From Strigops habroptila (Eukaryota; Chordata; Aves; Psittaciformes; Psittacidae): a stretch of 64,000 nucleotides of DNA. The notes beneath the pieces were generated by a model. The model ran no database searches and was not told the origin of the DNA. It saw only the letters and a list, made by a program, of their open reading frames with translations. Location: NCBI RefSeq assembly GCF_004027225.2, contig NC_044297.2, positions 347,569-411,568 of the forward strand, written 5' to 3'. This document shows, one piece after another, positions 1 to 16,600 of this stretch. A program made the translations under genes and the position numbers. Position 1 is the first letter of the stretch, and each line of letters begins with the position of its first letter.

Positions 1-5832
<5,832 letters not shown>

Positions 5833-5994
5833 CGCGCGACGCCGCCGGGACCGGGCCGGGAGCGCGAGAGCGGGCGGGGGGGGCGGGAGGGGGGGCGGTG
5901 GAGGCGGGCGGGGGCGGCACCGACGGGGCGGGAGGGGGAGTGAGGGGGGGGCGGCGGCGAGAGGGACCCGCTCGGCACCGGCAGCAACGGCAAC

Positions 5995-6440
5995 GACGGG
6001 ACCGGCATGGGCACCGGCACCAGCGTTGGCACTGCAACGGCACTGGCACTGCACGGGACCCTCTTGGAACCGGCACCACCACTGCAACAGCACTGGCACC
6101 GGCACCGGCAGCAGCACGGGACCGGCACTGGCACTGCATGGGACCGGCACTGCACAGGAGCCACTCGGCGCCGCCACCAGCACTGAACGGGCATCGTAGT
6201 GGCACTGGCACTGCATGGGACCCACTCGGCACCAGCACCAGCACTGCACAGGACTGGGACGGCATCGGCACTGCACCAGGCTCGGAACTGGCAGGAACCT
6301 GCGCTGCACTGGCACAAGCACTGCACTGGCACCCGCTCTGCACTGGCACAAGCACTGCACTGGCACCAGCACTGCACTGGCACGGGCACCAGGCGGCACC
6401 AACACTGCACTGGACCGGACGCTGGCACTGCACACCCCGG
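5995..6440. repeat. GGCACTGCA-type minisatellite upstream of AEBP1
   Basis: An array of 12-20 base units of the form ggcaccagcactgcact and ggcacaagcactgcact. The second half (6225-6440) is more homogeneous. It begins right beside the CpG-rich AEBP1 5' end. Confidence 0.8.
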
Positions 6441-6959
6441 CACTGCGCTGGCACATGGCCCTGGGCACGCAGAGCACACGCACACACACATGCACATGCA
6501 AACACACGCACTACATACGTGACACTGCATGCACAACACGTGACCCCCCCATCGCACACAGCTGCACACGAGACCCTGCACATGGGACACACACTGCACA
6601 CAAGTCCCCGCACATGCGTGTGGAACTGCACACGGAGCACACAGGACATGCTGCGTGTCAGGCGGTACCACACACATGGACCATGTACTTACTGTCCATG
6701 GGATGCGGCTCACACCACCGCACACATGACACACCCCCCCCCCCCGGCTCCCGGGCAAGGGGGTCCCAGGCGGGGTGCGGGGCCCCTCAGCCCCCCCAGG
6801 GCACCCTGAAGCGCTCAGGGGGTGCTCACACACACACACACCCCCCCCGGGCCCTGCAGGCTCCCCGGGCCGCGCTGGGGCTGAGGCTGCCCGCACTCGT
6901 CACACGCGTGAGTCACAGCACAGCCATGCTGCGGGGGGGCTGCGGGGGGAGGGCCCGCC

Positions 6960-7245
6960 ATGTGCCTTCCACTGCAGCTCCCAGTGCTCGCAGTGCCTCC
7001 CAATCCATCCCAGTGCTCCCAGCGCAGCTCCCAGTCCCTCCCAGCGCCTCCCAATCCATCCCAGTGCTCCCAGTGCAGCTTCCTGTGCCACCAGTGCCTC
7101 TCAGTCCCTCCCAGTGTAGCTCCCAGTGCCTTGCAGTGCTCCCAGTTCAGTTCCCCGTGCCCCCCCAGTGCCTCCCAATTAATTCCAGTGCCTCTCAGTG
7201 CTCCCAGTGCGCCTCCCAGTGACTCCAGTGAGCCCCATGCGGCCG
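6960..7245. repeat. Short tandem repeat built on CCCAGTGCTCCCAGTGCCTC
   Basis: Units of about 10 bases (ctcccagtgc) alternate in longer blocks. For example, agctcccagtccctcccag and the block ending in aatccatcccagtgctcc recur near 7005 and 7050. No coding potential was recognised. Confidence 0.75.
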
Positions 7246-7599
7246 CCAGTAGTGCCCCCCGCCTTCCAGCTCTGTCCCCGTTACAGCCTCCCCAACCCCT
7301 CATGGCTCCCCCAGTGCAGCCCCCCCATACCCGGGTATAACCCCCTCCCAGTAGGGGGTCCTATGGGGATGGGAGTCCCAATGGAGTGGGGGGATCCCAT
7401 GGTGGTGGAGGGGAAGTTCCAGCGGTGGGGGGGGTCCCATGGTGAGTGCCCCTGTCCCCAGTGTGGGGCCCTCACACAAGGCCACATCCCCCCCCTCCCT
7501 GTCCCCACCCTTTCCTGCTCCTGAGTCACCTCCGACGCCTTCCGGGTGTCCCGCGGCTGTTGGGGCGTCCGTCTGTCCTGCTGCAGCCGCTGCGAGCAA

Positions 7600-8000
7600 C
7601 GGGGTCCGCCTGTCCGTCAGCCGGGGTCCGTCTGTCTGTCTGCTGGGGGGACTCTGTCGGGCGGGGGGTCTGTCTGTCCGTCCTGGTGTCCATCTGTCTG
7701 TCCTGGGGGCTTCCCACCCACTGGGGTGTCTGTCTGTGTCTGTCTGTCTGTCTTCCTGGGTGGCCATTTATGGGGGTGTCTGTCTGTCTGTGGGGGTGTC
7801 CCCCTATCCCTAGGGGCAGACATCTGTACATAGGGGTGTCTGTCCATCCTGCTGGGTGTCCATCTGTCTATTGGGGCAGCCATCTATCTGTTGGGGTGTC
7901 CATCTGTCCTCCGGGTGTCTGTTGGGGTGTCACTTTGTTCTCCTGGGTGTCCATTGGGGCATCCATCTCCCTGTTGGGGTGTCCTTGAACTCCTGGCTAT
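7600..8000. repeat. GTCTGTCTGTCC / GGGTGTCCATCTGT minisatellite upstream of CAPG
   Basis: A degenerate array mixing (gtct)n tracts with ggggtgtccatctgtc-like units. It stops about 50 bases before the first supported CAPG exon. A sister array occurs inside CAPG at 10200-10690. Confidence 0.8.
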
Positions 8001-8050
8001 CACCTCATGGTGTCCCTCCAACCACAGGTCCATCCAACCACCCTGACACC

Positions 8051-11000
8051 ATGTACACCACACTCCCCACAAGGTACCACCTTCCTCCCTCCCCCTCCAG
8101 CTCACCCCCCATCACCCTCCCAGCTCACTCCCCATCGCCCCCCAGCTCACCTCCCCATCACCCCCAGCTCGCACCCCCCATCACCCCCATCACCCCCCCA
8201 TCACCCCCATCAACCCCCCAGTTCACTTATCACCCCCTGCTCCCCCATCACCCTCAGCTTGCACCCCCTACCACCCCCTCATCACCCCATCACCCCTATC
8301 ACCCCCATCACCCCCCCAGCTCACCTATCACCCCCTGCTCACCCCCTCATCAGCCTCAGCTCGCACCCCCCATCATCCCCCCATCACCCTATCACCTCCA
8401 TCACCCCCCCATCACCCGCATCACCTCCCCATCACCCCATCACCCCCATCACCCCCCATCACCTCGCCATTACCCCCCATCACCTCCCCATTACCCCCAT
8501 CACCTCCCATCACCCCATCACCCCCATCACCCCCATCACCCCCCATCACCCCCATCACCCCCCATCACCCACCCATCACCCCCCATCACCCACCCATCAC
8601 CCCCATCAGCCCCCATCACCCACCCATCACCCCCATCACCCCCTGCTCAACCCCCCCCCACCCCCTCGCCCCGCAGCGGTTCCCCCTTCGGCCCCGCCGC
8701 CGCCCGCCCGGGGCTGCACGTCTGGCGGGTGGAGAAGCTGCGGCCGGTGGAGGTCCCGGAGCGGACCTGGGGCGTGTTCTTCTCTGGGGACGCGTACCTG
8801 GTGCTGCACAACGGCCCGGAGGAGCGGGCGCACCTGCACCTCTGGATGGGTGCGCGCTGGGTGCCGGGTGCCGGCTACCGGGGTGGGTACCGGGGCAGCG
8901 GGGGAGCCGCGGCTCACACTGGGTGCCCGCAGGCCGGGACTCCTCGCAGGACGAGCAGGGGGCCTGCGCGCTCCTGTCCACGCAGCTGAACGCGCTGCTG
9001 GGCGAGCGCCCCGTCACCCACCGCGAGGTGCAGGGCAACGAGTCCGACCTCTTCATGCAGTACTTCCCGCACGGCGTCACCTACCAGGTACAGCTGCGCA
9101 CCCCCTGGGTGCTCCCGGCCCTCAGCATCCCCTGAGCATCGGCACCCCGCAGGGTGCTCAGCACCCCAACCTGGTGCTCAGCATCCTGACCCGGTGCTCG
9201 GCATCCTGATCCGGTGCTCAGCATCCCATGTGGTGCTCAGCATCACCACCAAGCTCTTGGCCCCCTCACCACCCTGCTTAACCCAACTGAGCATGTGGGA
9301 CTCCCCTCTGGGTGCTGGGTATCCCAGGTAGGTGCTCAGCATCCTGTATGGTGCTCAGCATCCTGACCCGGTGCTCGGCATCCTGACCCAGTGCTCGGCA
9401 TCCTGACCCGGTGCTCAGCATCCCACGTGGTGCTCAGCATCACCACCAAGCTCTTGGCTACCCACTTCACCACCCTGCTTATCCCCATTGAGCATGTGGG
9501 ACTCCCCTCTGGGTGCTGGGTATCCCCGGTAGGTGCTCAGCCTCCCTGGTGGGTGCTCAGCATCCTTGATGGGTATTGAGCATCCTGATGCCTGGCACTC
9601 AGCATCTTCTTTGGGTGCTCGATATCTCTGGAGGGTGCTCAGCCTCCCTGGTAGGTACTCAACATTACCTCTGGGTGCTCAGCATCCATATTCGGTGCTA
9701 ATCATCCCCATTGGGTGCTGGACCCTGCACTGAGCACTCACCCTTTGGGTGCTTGGTATCTCTGCTGGGTGCTCATCCTCCCTGTGGGTGCTCAGCATCT
9801 TTGTTGGGTGCTCATCATACCCATTGGGTGCACATCATACCCATTGGGTGCACATCATACCCATTGGGTGCTGGGCACCCCACCGGGCACTCAGCATCAC
9901 CCCTGGCTGCTCAGCATCCCTGGCAGGTGCTGGTCCCCACGCTGGGTGCTGGTCCTGCCATGGGCACTCAGCACCCCGATGCCGCAGGATGGTGGCGTGG
10001 CCTCCGCATTCAAGCCCCCGCGCCCCAGCACCAGCCCCGGGCACAGGCTCTACCAGGTGAAGGGCAGGAGGAACATCCGGGCGAGCGAGAGGGACCTGGC
10101 CTGGAGCAGCTTCAACACCGGCGACTGCTTCATCCTTGACCTGGGCGAGGTGCGGGGGGGGTCCTGTCCCACCAGCACCTCTCTGGCCCCCAGACCCAGT
10201 GCAACGTGTTCTGCTGGGTGTCCGTGTGTCCCCTGGGGTGTCCATCAGCTCATTGGGGTGTCCATCTCCATCAGGGCAACTGGCCATCCATCGGCTGGCT
10301 GTTTGTCCTTCTCTTGGGGCATCCGTCTGTCAGAGCATCCATCCATCCACAGGGGTGTCTGCCTGGTTTTCAGGGTGTCTATCTGCTGGGATGTCTGTTT
10401 GTCCTCCTGGTTACCAGTCTGTTGTGCTGTTTGTCTGTCCTTTGAGGTAGCCATCTGTCTACTGGGGCATGTCCATCCGTAGGGGTGTGTGTCTGTCCTT
10501 GGAGAGTTCTGTCTCTTGGGTTGCCCATCAATCAGTTGGGGGGTTCCCCGATCCATAGGGGTGTGTGATTGTTGAGGTGTTTGTCCATCTGGGTGTCCAT
10601 CCATCCATTGGGGCAGCCATTCATCCATCCGTGTGTCTGTCTCTCTCGGTGTCCATTTGTTGGGGTGTCCATCTGTTGGGGTGTCCATTTGCCTGCAACT
10701 GCTCCATCCCAGCCTGGCCGAGGTGGGCTGAGGCCACCCCCGATGGCCCCATCCCCACCGCCCCTCTCCCTGTCCTCAGACGCTCTTGGTCTGGTGCGGC
10801 AGCGGGTGCAACGCGCTGGAGCGCAGCCGGGCGCAGGAGCTGGCCGCAGCCATCCGGGACAGCGAGCGGCGCGGCAGAGCTCGCCTGGAGATCGTGGCCG
10901 ATGGCGAGGAGCCACCGGAGATGCTCCAGGTACGGCAGGACCCCGATGTCCCCACTGGGAGGACGTCCCTGGGGGTGGCTCCAAGACCTGTGTCCCCTCT

Positions 11001-11787
11001 CCCGGCAGGTGCTGGGCCCCAAACCCACCTTGCCGGAGGGCAGCCCCGAGGAGGATGCCGTGGCCGACCAGAGCAATGCACGGGCAGCTGTCCTCTACAA
11101 GGCAAGGACATGGAGGGACACCATGGTGTCACCATGCTGGGCATGGCTGGGTGTCACCATGCTGGGCATGGGGCTGGGCATGGCCAGGGGACACCATGGT
11201 GGCCCTAGGAAAGCCACATGGAGCAGAGCATGGCCAGGGGACACCACGGTAGTCATGGGGCTGGGCATGGCCAGGGGACACTGTGGTGGCCCTGGGGCAG
11301 GGCATGGATGGGGGATGCTGCAGGAGGTGACTCCCCATCCCCGGGCAGGTGTCAGATGCAACGGGGCACATGGACCTGACCCAAGTGGCTGCGAGCAGCC
11401 CCTTCAGCCAGAGCCTGCTCTGCTCCGACGACTGCTTCGTGCTGGACAACGGTGCCGGTGGGAAGGTCTATGTCTGGAAAGGTACCCAAGGATGGGGCTG
11501 GGGACACAGGGAGACAGGGGCCACCCCCGGCGTGGCTCTGACGTCCCTGTCCATAGGGCGCAAGGCCAACGAGCAGGAGCGCCAGGCAGCCCTGAGGGTG
11601 GCCGAGGAGGTGATCACCCGCATGGGCCATTCGCCCCGCACACAGGTGGGTGCAGCGGCGATGGGGGACAGGCTGGCACAGGCAGTGTCACCCCGTCCCT
11701 GTCCCCTCCCTGTCCCTGCAGGTGGAAATCCTGCCCCAGGGCCACGAGACGCCGCTCTTCAAGCAATTCTTCACCAGCTGGAAGTGA
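8051..11787 (+). CDS. CAPG: CAPG, macrophage-capping protein (gelsolin-like)
   Basis: Calcium-dependent barbed-end actin-filament capping protein of cytosol and nucleus; capG caps but does not sever. Nine coding exons: 8051-8073, 8677-8849, 8933-9087, 9988-10149, 10780-10929, 11009-11101, 11349-11481, 11557-11645, 11722-11787, in consistent phase, giving 347 residues (human 348). The start was chosen because MYTTLP followed by SGSPF across the first splice matches the known N terminus. Three gelsolin repeats: G1 about 18-117 ([28 protein letters not shown]), G2 about 118-215 ([26 protein letters not shown]), G3 about 245-347 ([20 protein letters not shown], ending FKQFFTSWK). Intron 6 has a GC donor (AAG/GCAAGG). 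A noncoding 5' exon probably starts at 8028 after ccaaccacag. It lies head to head with AEBP1 and tail to tail with DBNL. Confidence 0.96.
8085..8645. repeat. CATCACCCC microsatellite in CAPG intron 1
   Basis: About 560 bases of catcacccc/ccatcacctc units of 8-10 bases fill nearly the whole first intron. The array ends about 30 bases before the exon 2 acceptor (ccccgcag at 8669-8676), so it supplies much of the pyrimidine tract. Purine/pyrimidine strand bias is strong. Confidence 0.92.
9090..9960. repeat. GGTGCTCAGCATCC minisatellite in CAPG intron 3
   Basis: Units near 16-20 bases (ggtgctcagcatcctgaccc) fill the intron. A higher-order copy of about 190 bases is visible: the block around 9229-9335 recurs around 9421-9527, including the segment caccaccaagctcttggc. 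Three exact 20-base copies of tgcacatcatacccattggg-type units lie at 9809-9870. Confidence 0.88.
10200..10690. repeat. GGGTGTCCATCTGT minisatellite in CAPG intron 4
   Basis: A degenerate array of tgtccatctgttggggtg-like units with gtctgtcc variants. It is the same sequence family as 7600-8000, on the other side of exons 1-4. Confidence 0.82.
11105..11310. repeat. GGGCATGGCCAGGGGACACC repeat in CAPG intron 6
   Basis: Several copies of a unit near gggcatggccaggggacacc, mixed with gctgggcatggg units, occupy the intron that has the GC donor. Confidence 0.7.
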
Positions 11788-12226
11788 GGGAACAGGAGCC
11801 CACAGGATCAGTGCCCAGCCCGCAGCCTCGCCAGGCTTGTGCCCGTGTGCCAGCTCCATGCCACTGCCTGCACCCTGCCCCGCCATCCCCACCCCTTTCC
11901 CCATCCACATCCCATCCCCGTGTCATCCTCGTCCCTTTGCCCATCCCATCCCTGTGCCATCCCCATGCCTTTGCCCACCCGCTGCCCACAGCATTCCCTT
12001 CCCCAACCCCACACCATTCCCAGCCTGTGCTCTGCCCATGGTAACCCTGTGCCAACACCAGCTCCCCACTGTCACCGCTGCTGCACCCACACGGCCTCAA
12101 CACCTTCCTGCCCTGTGCCCACACCGTGCACCCCTGTGCCCCGTTACCCCAACGTCCCTGCTGTCCCCATGCTCTCGCTGTCCCCATCCCAACGCATCTC
12201 CCCAGCCCTGCACCCAGACCCTGGTG

Positions 12227-12232
12227 AATAAA
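12227..12232 (+). terminator. CAPG: CAPG polyadenylation signal
   Basis: AATAAA lies 440 bases after the CAPG stop codon, following a C-rich 3' UTR of simple cccatcccc-like sequence. It is the first canonical signal downstream of the gene. Confidence 0.75.
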
Positions 12233-12259
12233 GGGATGGGGCCAAGTCCTGCCCTTCAC

Positions 12260-12640
12260 TGCCTGGTGCTGGGGCACCCTGGGGATGAGGGCACATGAAC
12301 AAGGCTGGGGACAGTGCACCAGAGCTCTGCCCCATGGGTGATGCCCCTACGATGTGCCCAGGGACTGGGAGCACCCATGGGTGCTGAGGTGGCCAAGGAG
12401 CCCTGCTCCTTATGTGAGCACCGATTGACACATCCCCACCTCCCCAGTGTCCTGCATCCCCAAGGCCCCTCATCCTGGTGTCTGCATGTCCCCCATGTCC
12501 TCAGGGTGCTCAGTGTCCCCCAAAACAGCCCTAAGGCTCCTCTACACACCCAGGGCCACCCAGACCCCGGCCCCATCGCTGCCTCCGGCTGCTTTCCTGC
12601 CCAAACCTCCCTCTCTCATTGGACTCACATAACTAGTGCT
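12260..12640. other. CAPG-DBNL convergent spacer
   Basis: Between the CAPG poly(A) signal (12227) and the DBNL-strand signals (12652, 12843) nothing is recognisable. Only unique GC-rich DNA without long coding frames of any known family is seen. Confidence 0.5.
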
Positions 12641-12842
12641 GGGGCCAATTGTTTATTCCATTATCCCTCTCTGGAGCAGCAGCCTGGGCACGAGGCCCCA
12701 TTCCAAAACCACGGGGTTATTCCCCTTAGTGCTCACAGCTGATGCTGGGAACACGGGAGTTCTGCCCTCCCTGCACCAAAACACCAGCATTTCACCCCAA
12801 TTCCTGCTCAGGACCACACATCCATCACCAAAGAAAAGCCCT

Positions 12843-12848
12843 TTTATT
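12843..12848 (-). terminator. DBNL: Candidate DBNL polyadenylation signal
   Basis: Tttatt on the plus strand reads AATAAA on the DBNL strand, about 840 bases past the DBNL stop. A second AATAAA on the same strand lies at 12652-12657. Either or both could end the transcript; the sequence does not decide. The 3' UTR would then be about 13683 down to 12825 or 12635. Confidence 0.55.
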
Positions 12849-13683
12849 GTTGCTGGGAGGGATGAGGAGGAGCAAGCAGTGGGGAAAGAGCCCACAGGGC
12901 TGCGGGGGAACGGGCACCCCCAAACCCATCCTCTCCTTCTACTTCTAAAGCAACACCAGGGAAGAGACTCCACAAGGGGAAGGTGGCGGCTGGGCTGGGC
13001 TCTTCCTTGTTCACAGTGAATTTGGGGTGATTGGGGGGGGTCCCACACTCATGGGTTTTGCTAAGAGACAGACCCAAACCCCCACTTTGGCCTCGCTGGG
13101 TCCCCTCCACGGGAGCTCATTCACACACCCTGGAGTGTGGTTTGGGGACAGGGAAGAGAAGAGCAAACCCCTGCGGCGGGGACAGCAGAGAGGGACGCTC
13201 ATGGCGAGTTTCAGGGTGCTCCAGGGGTGGTGGCAACGCTGCAGAGCCAGGTTTCATCTCTGCAGGTGATGTTAAACCCCATGAGATCCTAAAATCAATG
13301 CATGGGCCTCGCCAGTGAGCCAGAATGGGGAAAGCTTCTCCGCTGTAGCCACAGGGCCAGAGGGAGCGCGGGGGGGAGGCAACTTGTTCCCTGAAAAAGC
13401 CCCAGGAGGGATTTGTCATCCCTTATCCTTGAGCCCTGCAAGAGAAGTCAGAGCCCGAACCAAAGGAAGGAGCACTGCAGGGGCTCGGGATGGGATCAGA
13501 CCCTTCATCCCAACCAAGGGCCGGCAATGGGGGACGGGAGAAGGGAGCAGTGCCGGGGTCAGCCCTGCCGGGAGCGGGGCGATGGCACCAGCGTGGAGAG
13601 AGAATCAGAGTCAGAAGAGGAGGAATCAAAGGCAGAGCCGCCGGGAGGAGCGGGAGAAGCCCGTGAGCGAGCCCCACGGCCCC

Positions 13684-16600
13684 TCACTCGATCAGCTCCA
13701 CGTAGTTGGCCGGGAACATGCCGAAGTGGCCGTCGGGACCATACCCGCGCCACCAGCCCTCATCGATCATCTCGATGTTGGTGATGATGTTCTCCGGATC
13801 AAAGGAGATCTCAGTGTCATCAGCTGGAATGAGACAGCAAGGGAGGGGAGGGAAGGCAAGGAAGTGAGAAACAGATGTGAGGGGAAAAAGACAGAAGCCA
13901 ATAGAGGAGAAAGAGAAGCCAGAGGAGGCCCCGGAGCTGCTGCGAGGGCTGGAGCAGCTCTGCTCTGGAGCCAGGCTGAGAGAGCTGGGCTGGGGCAGCC
14001 TGGAGAAGAGAAGGCTCCTGAAGGGGAGACCTTAGAGCAGCTCCAGTGCCTAAAGGGGCTCCAGGAAACCTGGAGAGGGGCTTTGGACAAGGGCCTGTAG
14101 GGACAGGACAAGGGGAATGGCTTTAACCTGCCAGAGCAGAGATTGAGATGGGATCTTAAGTTCTTCACTATGAGGGTGGTGGGACACTGAAATGGGTTGA
14201 ATGGAGAAGCTGTGGCTGCCCCATCCCTGGCAGTGTTCAAGGCCAGGTTGGACACAGGGGCTTGGAGCAACGGGCTCTAGTTCCAACCCCCTGCTCTGCC
14301 CGTAGCAGGGGGTTGGAACTGGATGAGCTTTAAGCTCCCTTCAACCCAAACCATTCCAACTCCAGCCTGGGTATAAGAACCTCTATCTAGCAGCATGATG
14401 GGTGATGTCTCTGCTCCATTCCTCTGGGAACAAACAGGACCCAGCAAACCCCCCTCCCTAGGGTCAGAGGGAAAGCTGGACTCTGCAGGTCCTACCAGCC
14501 TGGTAGTCGTAGAGCGCCCGGGCACAGAGCCCCTTCCCCGTCAGGTCCGGCTGCTGGTACTCCACCGGGTACTCGTATTTGGCACCATCCACATGTTCCT
14601 TCAGGAAGGAGAGAGACAGCAAAGGAGTTACCAGTGTGAGCGATGCAGCTTGGGCTTTGTTAGCACTGCAAGGGGCTGCAGAGGGGGCTCTCACCACCCC
14701 GACACATGGGGTGCACGTCGCAGCCCCGCCTGGCTCCCTGCGGGGACCGGGAGGGCTTGAACCGCAGGAGGAAACATTGGGAAGGAGGTGTAGAGCACCC
14801 TGCAACACCCAGAGACTTAGAGCAGCCCCCTGAGGCTCAGAGCACTCCGTGCAGGAGGTCCCAGATGCCCTCCTGGCTCTGGGAAGGCCACGCCAAGTGT
14901 CTCTGCTGGGAGATAAAGGAGCATCACAACCAGAAACACCAGAGACCAGCAGCAGAGACAACCCCTCTGGAAGCCAACCCACATCCCTCGGGATCTCTGC
15001 TGCAGACAGTGGTTCATCACCCCCACGGATACACCCGTTGAAGCTGGACCAGCTCCAGTATCCCCAAGTGATTCTGCCTGAGCCTCAGTGGCTGTGTTTT
15101 GCTTTTCCTTTGCACAGGAAAGCTGGGGGGACCCTTAGCCCCAATCCTGCTCCTCTGGAAGCTGGACACTTCCAGACAGATTTGGGAATGAGAAAATCCA
15201 GTATGTTTGAAATGCTTCTGTGTTTGAGAGCCGGGAATGGGCGGATGACTAAAGGAGAGGAAACCACACGGCCACCACATCTCCAAGGGAAACACTGCAG
15301 CATGACACAACCCCGCTATTAGACAGTGGAGAAGCTGACAGAGCACACCACGAATAGCTGGTCTTTGTCTGCTCTGCTGGGTTTGGACGTGCAAAGCAGC
15401 AGGAGGAGGAGGAGAAGAGGCTGATGAGAGCCTCCCCCCTCGTCACCTCCGGGGCAGTGACACCAGGCCTGGTGACAGGGGCTCAGCACCAGCACTGCTC
15501 ACTGTTGCCAATGGGAAGGATGCAGCAGCATTCCTATGTGGATGCAGCCCGAGCTCCAGGGTTTCCCACTGATTTTAGCCCACGGAGCAGGGCTCCAAGC
15601 ACCGGAGGGTGTGTTTGCACCCAAAGCAGAGAGAGCTCGTAAAAGGGATCCAAGCTAATCCTAAAGGATGAGACAAATTCCACCCTCTCTCGCATGAGGA
15701 TCCCGGCCAGCTCCCGGATGCCCTTTTCCCTGCTGGAGTGCTCTGTCCCCGCCATTGCACCAACCTGAGGGGGTTCTTCATAGATGGCCGAGGAGTCTGG
15801 TGGCTCCTCGTACAGATTTGCCTCTTCCTCGTGGGAAGCCGGGACACTGGAATTGTACCCAGAGTCTCGTCCTGTGAAAGAAACACACGGGATCTCACCG
15901 TGATATCACAGCAAAACCTCTCCCCGGCCTCTCACTTGTCCAGCTCCTGCTCCAGGCTGAAGTGCCACCAAACTTCTGGTGCATGGATGTTCCCCGGCAT
16001 CCTGCCCTGCAGGGATGGGTCCAGCAAGCACAAACCCAGCCATGGGGCGAGCGGGGGCTTACAGAACAATGGAAAGGACACGGGAGAGATCCAGGATCTC
16101 CACTTGGGAAAGGAATAAGCTTGCTCAAGATGAACCATTCCCAAGCTGCTCCTCAAACCTGACGGGGAAGGGTTAGTGCAGAGAGCCTGACCAAGAGCAG
16201 CATCTAGTGGTGACTGGGGTAGGCTTGGACAGGGCTGTGAGCAGCCTGGTGAGCTGCGGACAAGCCAGCAGGGATGTGAAGCCACACAGCCCCTCAAGGA
16301 CAAGGGAACACCTCCATGTCACCTCAGCACAGGGGGAGACCCTCCGGACACAGCCAGCCCTCCTCCAGACTTGCTCTTCCCACACAAACCTCCCGGAAGA
16401 GGACAGAGCATCTCCCCACGGGCAGAGCAAGCTCTTCCCTGCCTGGGGCCCTCTCCCTGCCCTGTCACCCCAGCGAGGGCAGCGATGCGCAGGCACATGG
16501 GCACTGCCAGCCCTGCAACCCTGCACCAACAACAGGCACCAATGCTCTGCCTCCACTGGGGTGACAAAACAGCCCTGACTGCTCGAGCTGCTCCTGCACA

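Larger units (their letters stand above)
5833..8027. other. AEBP1-CAPG head-to-head spacer
   Basis: No gene seen. The spacer holds the AEBP1 upstream region, three tandem-repeat fields listed separately (6000-6440, 6960-7245, 7600-8000), a CA-rich stretch (6470-6620, 6825-6845), and non-repetitive GC-rich DNA. AP-1-like TGAGTCA sites occur near 6909 (gtgagtcac) and 7522 (tgagtcacc), upstream of CAPG. The start of CAPG transcription was not located. Confidence 0.6.

Noticed and set aside
7856-8989. A plus-strand open frame across the CATCACCCC array into CAPG exon 2
   Set aside because: Only the part from 8677 is real coding sequence. The upstream part is microsatellite, and the spliced start at 8051 gives the family N terminus.
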